Shown here: positions 1 to 7,622 of the stretch, piece by piece
Layout: every line of letters begins with the position of its first letter
How positions within the stretch are numbered: the stretch's first letter is position 1
Assembly: GCA_044371005.1 (NCBI GenBank)
Contig: JBILUL010000199.1
Coordinates: 1-8,073 of the forward strand
Direction: 5' to 3'
Source of the DNA: UBA2402 sp044371005
Lineage (GTDB): Bacteria; Planctomycetota; Phycisphaerae; Phycisphaerales; UBA1924
Length of the DNA stretch: 8,073 bases
Made by a program: the position numbers and the translations under genes
The notes under the pieces: generated by a model
What the model was told of the DNA's origin: nothing
Databases searched by the model: none
What the model saw: only the letters and a program-made list of their open reading frames with translations

Positions 1-509
1 GTGCTGCTGCGTGCTTCCTACCCGCTGCGTGGTAGTTCAAGGTTTGGCGTGCGCTGGATCGACGATTTGGGTGTGAAGCACGCAGGACCGGCTCAAAGCA
101 GCCGTTCCTACGTGCCAGATGAGCCCGGCTTTGCGTGCTGCTGCGTGCTTCCTACCCGCTGCGTGGTGGTTCAAGGATTGGCGCGTGCTGGATCGACACG
201 CTTGGTGTGAAGCACGCAGGACCGGCTCAAAGCAGCCGTTCCTACGTGCCAGATGAGCCCGGCTTTGCGGGCTGCTGCGTGCTTCCTACCCGTTGCGTGG
301 TGGTTCAAGGTTCGGCGTGCGCTGGATCGACACGCTTGGTGTGAAGCACGCAGCAGCGGCTCAGAGCAGCCGCTGCGACGTGCCATATGAAGCGGCCACT
401 CCCAAATGGCACGTAGCAGCCCGGCTTTGCGGGGTGCTGCGTGCTTCCTACCCGTGGCGTGGTGGTCGGGGCTTCTGGGGAGTGTCCAACTTCAGGCGCT
501 TGGTGTGAA

Positions 510-547
510 GCACGCAGCAGCGGCTCAGAGCAGCCGCTGCTACGTGC
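510..547. other. Best hairpin of the repeat unit
   Basis: The arms GCACGCAGCAGCGGCT and AGCCGCTGCTACGTGC pair at 15 of 16 positions around the loop CAGAGC. Equivalent hairpins occur in the other four units with one to three mismatches. In units 1 and 2 the arms read GCACGCAGGACCGGCT and AGCCGTTCCTACGTGC. No T-run follows on either strand, so it does not look like an intrinsic terminator. It could fold in RNA read through from the receptor gene, or act as a DNA cruciform or protein site. Confidence 0.6.
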
Positions 548-655
548 CAGATGAGCCCGGCTTTGCGTGCTGCTGCGTGCTTCCTACCCGCTGCGTGGTG
601 GTTCAAGGTTCGGCGTGCGCTGGATCGACACGCTTGGTGTGAAGCACGCAGGACC

Positions 656-757
656 GGCTCAGAGCAGCCGCTGCTACGTGCCAGATGGGCCCGGCTCAAG
701 GCAGCCGCTGCTACGTGCCAGTTAAGGCAGGCTCAGAGCCGCCGCCGCTACTTGGCC
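656..757. repeat. 37-bp degenerate sub-repeat at the array edge
   Basis: Three partial copies of the hairpin right half start at 656 (GGCTCAGAGCAGCCGCTGCT), 693 (GGCTCAAGGCAGCCGCTGCT) and 730 (GGCTCAGAGCCGCCGCCGCT), an exact 37-bp period. The third copy is degenerate and contains the receptor stop codon (748-750 on the minus strand). This shows that the array decays, or grew by slippage, toward the gene. Confidence 0.75.
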
Positions 758-1560
758 TTCGTCTGCCCGCTGCTCTGGCGGATGGTTTCCCAGATGGAGT
801 CGATGGCCTTCACGGTCTGCGCGGTCGCATCGCGCATGGCGGTGAGGTGCTGCTCGATCTGTTCGGTGGCGGTGGCGGTCTGTTCAGCCAGACGCTTCAC
901 TTCGCCGGCGACGACGGCGAAGCCGCGGCCCGCGGCACCGACACGCGCGGCTTCGATGGTGGCATTGAGTGCCAGGAGATTGGTCTGATCAGCAATGCGA
1001 TCGATCGTCCCTGACATGTTGGCGATCTGGTGCGTCGCATGCGCGAGCTGTTCAACGACCTTGCGCGTGGCCTGGAAGTCGGCTTCGAGTGCGAGTCGCT
1101 TCTGTTCCGCGCTGGCCAGTTCGCGCGTCTTGATGTCCATGCCCTTGGTGGCATCGTTGATGCACGACGCGGCTCGACCGAAGGAGCCGAGCATGCCGTT
1201 GGGAAGCACGCGGCGGAAGAACTTGCCCTTGCCCGCATACGTGAGCGAGGCCGTGGCTTCGCGCATGAAGGCATCGGTCATGTCCAGCAGGTGATTGATG
1301 CTGTGGAGGAGGTCCTCAACCGGGGGCGTGCCGTGGATGTGCAGCACGCGGGCTTCCATGTCACCCGCCGCGGCAGCCTTGCAGACACGCACGGCTTCCT
1401 GCATCCATGCCGCGTTGTCGATGGAGGCATCAGGCACCAATTCCGACTGCGCCGGCTCCGAGACCGGGCTGTTGCTCCACGTCGAAGGCCTGGGCGCGAT
1501 CAGCGGCGTGCGATCGGTCGTGGCAGGGGCACTTGGGGTGTGGGTGGTGCGAGGATTCAT
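748..1560 (-). CDS. Soluble methyl-accepting chemotaxis-type signalling protein
   Basis: This 270-residue protein has no membrane segment. Residues 1-50 are a Pro/Ser/Thr-rich tail. Residues 53-137 resemble the HAMP-like region found next to PAS-linked cytoplasmic receptors (GDMEARV near 66, LLDMTDAFMREA near 91, MLGSFGRAASCIN near 123). Residues about 145-270 form a short MCP coiled-coil hairpin whose tip is nearly canonical: IADQTNLLALNATIEAARVG at 189-208, then GRGFAVVAGEVKRLAEQT. That tip is the CheA/CheW contact in known receptors. The two arms are about equal (roughly 60 residues each), so the hairpin looks complete though short. There is no CheR-binding pentapeptide. The gene lies 33 bp after the PAS gene on the same strand, so it probably signals for that sensor. 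The ATG at 1560 has no clear ribosome binding site (translational coupling is possible). The TAG stop falls in the flanking repeat. Confidence 0.87.
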   Translation of the reverse strand: MNPRTTHTPSAPATTDRTPLIAPRPSTWSNSPVSEPAQSELVPDASIDNAAWMQEAVRVCKAAAAGDMEARVLHIHGTPPVEDLLHSINHLLDMTDAFMREATASLTYAGKGKFFRRVLPNGMLGSFGRAASCINDATKGMDIKTRELASAEQKRLALEADFQATRKVVEQLAHATHQIANMSGTIDRIADQTNLLALNATIEAARVGAAGRGFAVVAGEVKRLAEQTATATEQIEQHLTAMRDATAQTVKAIDSIWETIRQSSGQTKAK

Positions 1561-1593
1561 GGGGCGGCTTTCGATTCGTTCGAAGGTGCGTGC

Positions 1594-2121
1594 TCAGGCG
1601 AGGGTGAAGACGAACTCTTCGTACGAGATCTTGTTCGCGGCGAGGAAGTTCACGAAGACCGGGAGCGACGCCCGCCACTGATCCTGCGGATTGGTGTGCT
1701 TGTTCTCCTCGGCCAGCAGCAGGTCGTAGATGGGTCGCACCTTGTTCACGGCATCGCGCGAAGGACTGCGCCGGTTGGAGTGGTAACTGATGATGCGCCC
1801 GTGTCGGTCGAAGGTGGGCGTCACGTGGGCAAAGACCCAGTAGTGGTCGCCGTTCTTGGCCCGGTTGAGCACATACGCGAAGACTTCATCGCCAGCAGCG
1901 ATCGTGTCCCACAGAAACTTGAAGACGCACCTGGGCATCGCGGGATGACGCACCAGATTGTGCGCCTTGCCCAGTGCTTCTTCCTCGGTGTATCCGGCAA
2001 CACGCAGGAAGACGTCGTTGGCGTAGGTGATGCGACCCTTGATGTCGGTCTTGGTCACGATGATCTCATCCTCACCGAAGGTTCGTTCGATGCCGGACAA
2101 GTATGGACGCGTTTGTGCCAT
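1594..2121 (-). CDS. Stand-alone Aer-type PAS sensor protein
   Basis: This 175-residue soluble protein is a single PAS domain (about 18-120) with a helical C-terminal tail. It matches the aerotaxis receptor Aer: DIKGRITYANDVFLRVAGYT at 26-45, HNLVRHPAMP at 54-63, FLWDTIAAG at 69-77 and NRAKNGDHYWVFAHVTP at 86-102. In E. coli Aer this domain binds FAD and senses redox or oxygen. Residues equivalent to Aer Asn34, Arg57, His58, Trp70 and Asn85 are present (N35, R58, H59, W71, N86), but Aer Asp60 is Ala61. I recall these positions from Aer mutant work. There is no membrane segment or signalling domain; the tail ends ISYEEFVFTLA. I chose the ATG at 2121 because it has AGAGGT 6 nt upstream and gives an Aer-like N-terminus; an in-frame extension to 2232 adds 37 unconserved residues. 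It is the first gene of a two-gene operon with the receptor. Confidence 0.88.
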   Translation of the reverse strand: MAQTRPYLSGIERTFGEDEIIVTKTDIKGRITYANDVFLRVAGYTEEEALGKAHNLVRHPAMPRCVFKFLWDTIAAGDEVFAYVLNRAKNGDHYWVFAHVTPTFDRHGRIISYHSNRRSPSRDAVNKVRPIYDLLLAEENKHTNPQDQWRASLPVFVNFLAANKISYEEFVFTLA

Positions 2122-2127
2122 GTGGGT

Positions 2128-2133
2128 ACCTCT
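2128..2133 (-). promoter_or_regulatory. Ribosome binding site of the PAS gene
   Basis: AGAGGT on the minus strand lies 6 nt before the ATG at 2121. The rpsU gene in this window has the same hexamer before its start. This decides the start of the PAS gene against the longer in-frame extension. Confidence 0.7.
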
Positions 2134-2184
2134 ACACAACGTCGGGTGCTGCCGCCGCTGATATCGGATGGGGGGGACCGCTAC

Positions 2185-2213
2185 TTTGGAGAGGATTTTC
2201 CCGGCCCCGTCAA
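2185..2213 (-). promoter_or_regulatory. Candidate sigma-70-like promoter of the PAS-receptor operon
   Basis: On the minus strand TTGACG (2208-2213) is followed after 17 nt by TCCAAA (2185-2190). The -35 box is good (5 of 6) but the -10 box is poor (3 of 6). It sits about 65 bp upstream of the PAS start in the 210-bp gap behind the pseudopilin gene. This is a weak prediction, as promoter consensus in Planctomycetota is not well defined. Confidence 0.28.
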
Positions 2214-2331
2214 AACCTCTGGGCTGGAGCACGTGGGGGTAGGGATGATGCTTCAGCGCGACGAAGCCGCGGCACCTTCATGGGGTCCCTTGAACAGGCT
2301 GACATAGCTCACTCGTGGGAGTGGGGGAGCC

Positions 2332-3111
2332 TCAGGGCAGGGGCGAGAGCGTGAACTCGATCGAGCTGCCGCTGCGGGCAAAGTTCACGAAGCGGATGGA
2401 GCCATCCGCGGCGAGGAAGTTCCCGCAATCGCGGGTCCGGTGCCAACTGGCTTCGAGTCGGCGGGTGGAATCGGTTGAAGTGGCGTACTTCCACGCGGCG
2501 TCCCCCGCGACGAGCAGGCGGCTGGTGTCGGACTGGATGTCTGCGAGCCGCAGGGCACGGGTCGCGCCATCGACACCGGCGATGGAAGCGTTCATGAGGC
2601 GGGGGTTGGCGCTGTAGCTGTTGCCGAAGAAGCCGTAGCAGGTTTCACCGCCAGCCTGACCGAGAATGGAGAAGCCCGGGCCCTTGGTCTGATCCTGGCG
2701 TTCCCACACGCCGGCATCGCTGGGGCAGTGGAAGAGCTTGGAGGCGTCGCTGGCGATGTCGCCGGCGGATTGGGCGGAGCTGAGGTAGCGGTTGATGGGG
2801 CGGCTGTCGTCAAGCCGCGGGGTCTTGTCGAGGCCCACGAAGGAAACTCCGCCGTAGGTCCATTCAGGCAGGGCCTGAGCGACCGGGAAGGTTTCCTTGT
2901 GGTCCTGGAGGTAGCCTTGCCACCCGACGTTCATCTGTCGCAGGTTGTTGGAGCAGACGGCGCGGTAGCCTGCATCGCGTGCGTAGCCCAGGGTGGGCAG
3001 GAGCATCGAGACCAGAACGGCGATGACGGTAATGCAGACCAAGACTTCAAGAAGTGAGAAGCCGGTCGCCGTGTGGGGGGTTGAGGAAGTTGGGGATGTG
3101 GATCGCCGCAT
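2332..3111 (-). CDS. Type IV pseudopilin-like protein (DUF1559-like, prepilin N-terminus)
   Basis: With the ATG at 3111 this is 259 residues. A basic leader ends in a prepilin peptidase site, G17/FSLLE, with the key glutamate at position 5 of the mature form (E22), followed by a hydrophobic helix (about 18-40). After it comes CSNNLRQMNVGWQGYLQDH, like the C-NNLRQ segment of the large planctomycete DUF1559 family. The C-terminal end has HRTRDCGNFLAADGSIRFV, resembling that family's H-X9-DG motif with longer spacing. The protein is predicted to be cleaved, inserted by one helix and exposed at the surface or in a pseudopilus; no specific substrate can be named. An in-frame GTG at 3159 would add 16 residues. 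Neither start has a convincing ribosome binding site; the ATG gives a typical leader length. It stands alone, divergent from rpsU and 210 bp from the PAS gene. Confidence 0.82.
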   Translation of the reverse strand: MRRSTSPTSSTPHTATGFSLLEVLVCITVIAVLVSMLLPTLGYARDAGYRAVCSNNLRQMNVGWQGYLQDHKETFPVAQALPEWTYGGVSFVGLDKTPRLDDSRPINRYLSSAQSAGDIASDASKLFHCPSDAGVWERQDQTKGPGFSILGQAGGETCYGFFGNSYSANPRLMNASIAGVDGATRALRLADIQSDTSRLLVAGDAAWKYATSTDSTRRLEASWHRTRDCGNFLAADGSIRFVNFARSGSSIEFTLSPLP

Positions 3112-3197
3112 CGACAAGGAGCTACATGGTACACGGGTTGGAGGCGATGTGCGAAGCACTTTGTCGTGTGGATGACCTGTGTGGAGAAGGTGGCATC

Positions 3198-3265
3198 TAG
3201 GATGTGGGGATCCTATCGAAACACGAACATATCGAGGTAAGGATGCGATAGGATTTTGATAGGAT
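3198..3265. promoter_or_regulatory. Cluster of TAGGAT motifs, possible operator
   Basis: TAGGAT occurs at 3198-3203, inverted (ATCCTA) at 3210-3215, and again at 3249-3254 and 3260-3265. The first two form a perfect inverted repeat with a 6-nt spacer. The last two are direct repeats (GATAGGAT at 3247 and 3258) one helical turn (11 bp) apart. The cluster lies between the divergent pseudopilin and rpsU genes and 34 bp upstream of the candidate rpsU -35 box, a usual place for an activator or repressor. The binding protein is unknown. Confidence 0.45.
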
Positions 3266-3298
3266 AGCGAGGAAGGGGTGATGGGGGAGGGGGATGGG

Positions 3299-3327
3299 TT
3301 GACTGGGTGGCGTGCATCTGCTTTACT
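3299..3327 (+). promoter_or_regulatory. Candidate sigma-70-like promoter of rpsU
   Basis: TTGACT (3299-3304) and TTTACT (3322-3327) are separated by exactly 17 nt, matching 5 of 6 and 4 of 6 consensus bases. Transcription would start near 3334, leaving a leader of about 155 nt before rpsU. It is the best promoter match I found in this intergenic region. Confidence 0.5.
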
Positions 3328-3333
3328 TATCCC

Positions 3334-3490
3334 CCTCGCGCCTGTATGGGCGGCGGTGGCAGTATCGATTCATCTGGCGCACCTTTCACGATCACCGCTC
3401 GACGTGGACGCCGGTTTGGTTGTTCTGTGCGGAACTCTGGAGTGGACGAGAGTTCGATGGTGTTCAATGGGCGGTTAAATAGAGGTACAC
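3334..3490 (+). promoter_or_regulatory. Possible structured leader of rpsU
   Basis: If the promoter at 3299-3327 is used, the rpsU mRNA carries a leader of about 155 nt with two hairpins. One pairs GCGGTG (3353-3358) with CACCGC (3393-3398) and ATCG (3364-3367) with CGAT (3389-3392) around a 5-nt bulge. The second pairs GAACTCT (3432-3438) with AGAGTTC (3449-3455), and its 10-nt loop GGAGTGGACG holds a Shine-Dalgarno-like GGAG. The true ribosome binding site AGAGGT is at 3481-3486, 4 nt from the ATG. Autoregulatory leaders are known for several ribosomal proteins, but whether this is one is a guess. Confidence 0.3.
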
Positions 3491-3715
3491 ATGGCGATCC
3501 GAGTGAAATCACGTGGTGGCGAGTCGGTTGAAGGCCTGATGCGTCGTTTCAAGAAGCTCTGCGAGAAGGAAGGTCTCACCAAGGACATCCGCCGCAAGGA
3601 GTTCTATGAGAAGCCCAGCGAGCGTCGCCGTCGCGATGCGCGTCGGAGCCTGGCACGTCGCAGTGGTGAGTTCCCGACGCTCCCGGCCAAGGGTGGTCCG
3701 AAGGTCACTGAATAA
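3491..3715 (+). CDS. rpsU: Small ribosomal subunit protein bS21
   Basis: This 74-residue basic protein matches bS21, close to the family's usual 55-75 residues. Its core RRFKKLCEKEGLTKDIRRKE (18-37) and the following FYEKPSERRRR are the conserved heart of the family. The Arg-rich C-terminal half fits an rRNA-binding tail. bS21 sits on the 30S platform near the 3' end of 16S rRNA and aids mRNA binding at initiation. The ATG is set by AGAGGT at 3481-3486. The gene stands alone with its own likely promoter and terminator, not in the rpsU-dnaG-rpoD arrangement of E. coli. Confidence 0.96.
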   Translation: MAIRVKSRGGESVEGLMRRFKKLCEKEGLTKDIRRKEFYEKPSERRRRDARRSLARRSGEFPTLPAKGGPKVTE

Positions 3716-3732
3716 CTTGTACTGAAAGTCTT

Positions 3733-3777
3733 CGCCGCGTGTCGATCCTTCTACAAAGAATCGTCCGCGGCGGTTTT
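3733..3777 (+). terminator. Intrinsic terminator of rpsU
   Basis: CGCCGCG (3733-3739) pairs with CGCGGCG (3766-3772). The interior has further pairing (CGAT with ATCG). GTTTT follows at once. It begins 18 nt after the rpsU stop and ends rpsU as a single-gene transcript. Confidence 0.75.
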
Positions 3778-3920
3778 CATTCCGCTGTAACCGTTTCATT
3801 GTCAGGGTCGTCTGCGCAGGCACTGTGTGTGGTGCGTGAGCGGGCGGGAGCGAGTTGGATGGCAGCCTAGCCGGAAGAGCCGGGTGGTGTCGGCTCCCTG
3901 CCGCGGCGTGGATGACGAAG

Positions 3921-3950
3921 TTGAGTTCATCGGCGGGCCTTGCGTATTCA
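3921..3950 (+). promoter_or_regulatory. Candidate promoter of the pyrophosphatase gene
   Basis: TTGAGT (3921-3926) is followed after 18 nt by TATTCA (3945-3950), giving a start near 3957 and a leader of about 20 nt before the TTG at 3978. The boxes match only 4 and 3 of 6 consensus bases. The rest of the rpsU-hppA gap holds only a small GAGCCG/CGGCTC hairpin (3877-3896) without a T-run. Confidence 0.3.
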
Positions 3951-3977
3951 TGCGGGTCCACATTGGGAGGCAATCAC

Positions 3978-6572
<2,595 letters not shown>

Positions 6573-6606
6573 GTCGCGGGGACTCACTGACAGATTCGTG
6601 ACCAAT

Positions 6607-6649
6607 CACACGGCCCGCGGCACACAACGCCGCGGGCCGTGTGCGTTTT
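6607..6649 (+). terminator. Intrinsic terminator of the pyrophosphatase gene
   Basis: CACACGGCCCGCGGC (6607-6621) and GCCGCGGGCCGTGTG (6629-6643) form a perfect 15-bp stem with the 7-nt loop ACACAAC, then CGTTTT. It begins 35 bp after the stop codon. The very GC-rich stem with a short T tract is a standard strong terminator. Confidence 0.85.
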
Positions 6650-6684
6650 GCCGCGGCTCCCCGTCCCGTTGCCACTTCCATCAG

Positions 6685-6757
6685 CCTGTCGATCCTGTCT
6701 ATCCATGTTCCAATCTTCGAACGGGGAAAGGGAACATGGATGGACAGGATGGGCAGG
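6685..6757. repeat. Imperfect 27-bp inverted repeat, MITE/REP-like
   Basis: The arms at 6685-6711 and 6731-6757 match at 24 of 27 positions (inner part ATCCATGTTCC against GGAACATGGAT, outer part CCTG-C-ATCCTGTC), around a 19-nt centre. Two of the three mismatches would be G-U pairs in RNA. The right arm also holds short internal repeats (GGACAGGAT, GGGCAGGAT). No ORF or T-run explains it. I recall similar GACAGGATGG-type inverted repeats between genes of other planctomycetes, but cannot check it here. Confidence 0.6.
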
Positions 6758-6878
6758 ATGCAAGACATGAAGAACGGTGACAGGCCGGCCGGGCGTGCGA
6801 GGAGAGAGAGGGGGGGGCTTGGAGCATGCGTTTGTCCTGCCTGCACGGACCACAGACCATCACTATTCTTCCTTTAGC

Positions 6879-7610
6879 GTGCCCCTTCCCCGATTCATCA
6901 ATCACGGCATCTTCGCGGCCGTTGCATTGGCGGTGGTCGCGCTCTCATTGCTCACCCTTTCCAAGTGGCGCATCGTCCAGCCGCCCGCGTGGATCGACCG
7001 GCTTCTGGCAGGAGGCGACATTCGCCGCGGGTGGCCGACGTCACTGGCGGATGTGATCTTCGTCGTCGATGTCAAGACCGGTGAAGTCCGCCAGCAGAGT
7101 CTTGCCATGAGTGGAGATGGCATCATTGCGTTGGTGATGGACCCGTCTGTGCGAGCCTACGAGCCAACGCTTGCGCACACCAACGCCGTCTGGGGCGTTC
7201 TCTCATTCTGGCGGTACACCACCACCTTCGCGTTTCGCTTCGCGCCGATGAAGGAGTTCGTGAGCACCCAGGTCATCGATCAGGATTGGGAGCGGGCGCG
7301 ACCCAAGGTTGTTCAGTCGCTGGCAGATCAGGGCATGGACGCATCGTTTGCGCAGCGGCTCTGTGCGGGTTCGGGCACACAGGTCAGCGCGCAGTCAGTC
7401 ACCACAACCCTGGTGGGGTTCATCGTGCACGATGTGCTTGTACTGCTGCTTGCCGCGGCAGGGCTCCGCAGCGCGTGGATCGCCGCGGTTGAAGGCCGCC
7501 GCTGGCGATTGGCACGCCTCAAGGTCATGCGGATCTGCCCGGGCTGCGGCTACGACCTCTCCGGAACGCCGGGAGCCACCGGATGCAGCGAATGTGGCCG
7601 GCTCATCTGA
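6879..7610 (+). CDS. Hypothetical two-helix membrane protein with C-terminal zinc ribbon
   Basis: With GTG at 6879 this is 243 residues: a membrane helix at about 10-28, a roughly 145-residue region of unknown fold, a second helix at about 178-196, and a cytoplasmic tail with C220-P-G-C223-GYDLSGTPG and C236-S-E-C239. This CPxCGYDL...CxECG ribbon is common at the ends of planctomycete membrane proteins of unknown function; the four Cys should bind zinc. I do not recognise the central region. The in-frame GTG at 6777 would add 34 low-complexity residues that cross the G-tract, so I prefer 6879, where the first helix begins cleanly. Neither start has a clear ribosome binding site, so the start is uncertain. 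It converges on the next gene with 12 bp between the stops and no terminator in the gap. Confidence 0.68.
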   Translation: MPLPRFINHGIFAAVALAVVALSLLTLSKWRIVQPPAWIDRLLAGGDIRRGWPTSLADVIFVVDVKTGEVRQQSLAMSGDGIIALVMDPSVRAYEPTLAHTNAVWGVLSFWRYTTTFAFRFAPMKEFVSTQVIDQDWERARPKVVQSLADQGMDASFAQRLCAGSGTQVSAQSVTTTLVGFIVHDVLVLLLAAAGLRSAWIAAVEGRRWRLARLKVMRICPGCGYDLSGTPGATGCSECGRLI

Positions 7611-7622
7611 ATGTTCAGCGGA

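Larger units (their letters stand above)
1..757. repeat. Tandem array of ~134-bp hairpin-bearing repeats
   Basis: The segment CTGCGTGCTTCCTACCCG recurs with GTGCTT at 11, 145, 279, 441 and 577, giving spacings of 134, 134, 162 and 136. Each unit also carries CTTGGTGTGAAGCACGCAG (or a close variant), GTGCCAGATGAGCCCGGCTT and a hairpin (arms 78-93/100-115, 212-227/234-249, 346-361/368-383, 510-525/532-547, 644-659/666-681, each with a 6-nt loop). Unit 3 is about 30 bp longer and unit 4 has a diverged central stretch. The array begins before the window and ends close to the stop of the receptor gene. Short open frames run through it on both strands, but they simply repeat with the units and show no recognisable protein, so I treat it as non-coding. 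Its function is unknown; a structured intergenic repeat family is the most likely explanation. Confidence 0.9.

Noticed and set aside
135..699. Short repeated ORFs within the array on both strands
   Set aside because: They recur only because the DNA repeats, with no ribosome binding site and no known protein motif.
1..757. CRISPR array
   Set aside because: The repeating unit is about 134 bp with no short direct repeats separated by unique spacers, and no cas gene is nearby.
2249..2266. GCTTC/GAAGC hairpin between the pseudopilin and PAS genes as terminator
   Set aside because: Only 5 bp with an 8-nt loop and no T-run.
1030..2307. Long plus-strand open frame (425 codons) opposite the receptor and PAS genes
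   Set aside because: It is antisense to two proteins with strong family motifs and its translation is low-complexity Gly/Val/Arg-rich; a GC-rich third-position shadow.
3278..3531. Short plus-strand open frames just before rpsU
   Set aside because: No ribosome binding site or motif; they lie over the promoter and leader and one overlaps rpsU out of frame.
3877..3896. GAGCCG/CGGCTC hairpin upstream of hppA as terminator or attenuator
   Set aside because: Only 6 bp with no following T-run, in a GC-rich stretch where such pairs arise by chance.
6832..6869. Promoter for a leaderless zinc-ribbon gene (TTGTCC and TATTCT)
   Set aside because: The boxes are 26 nt apart, too far for a sigma-70 promoter, and no better -35 lies 17 nt before TATTCT.
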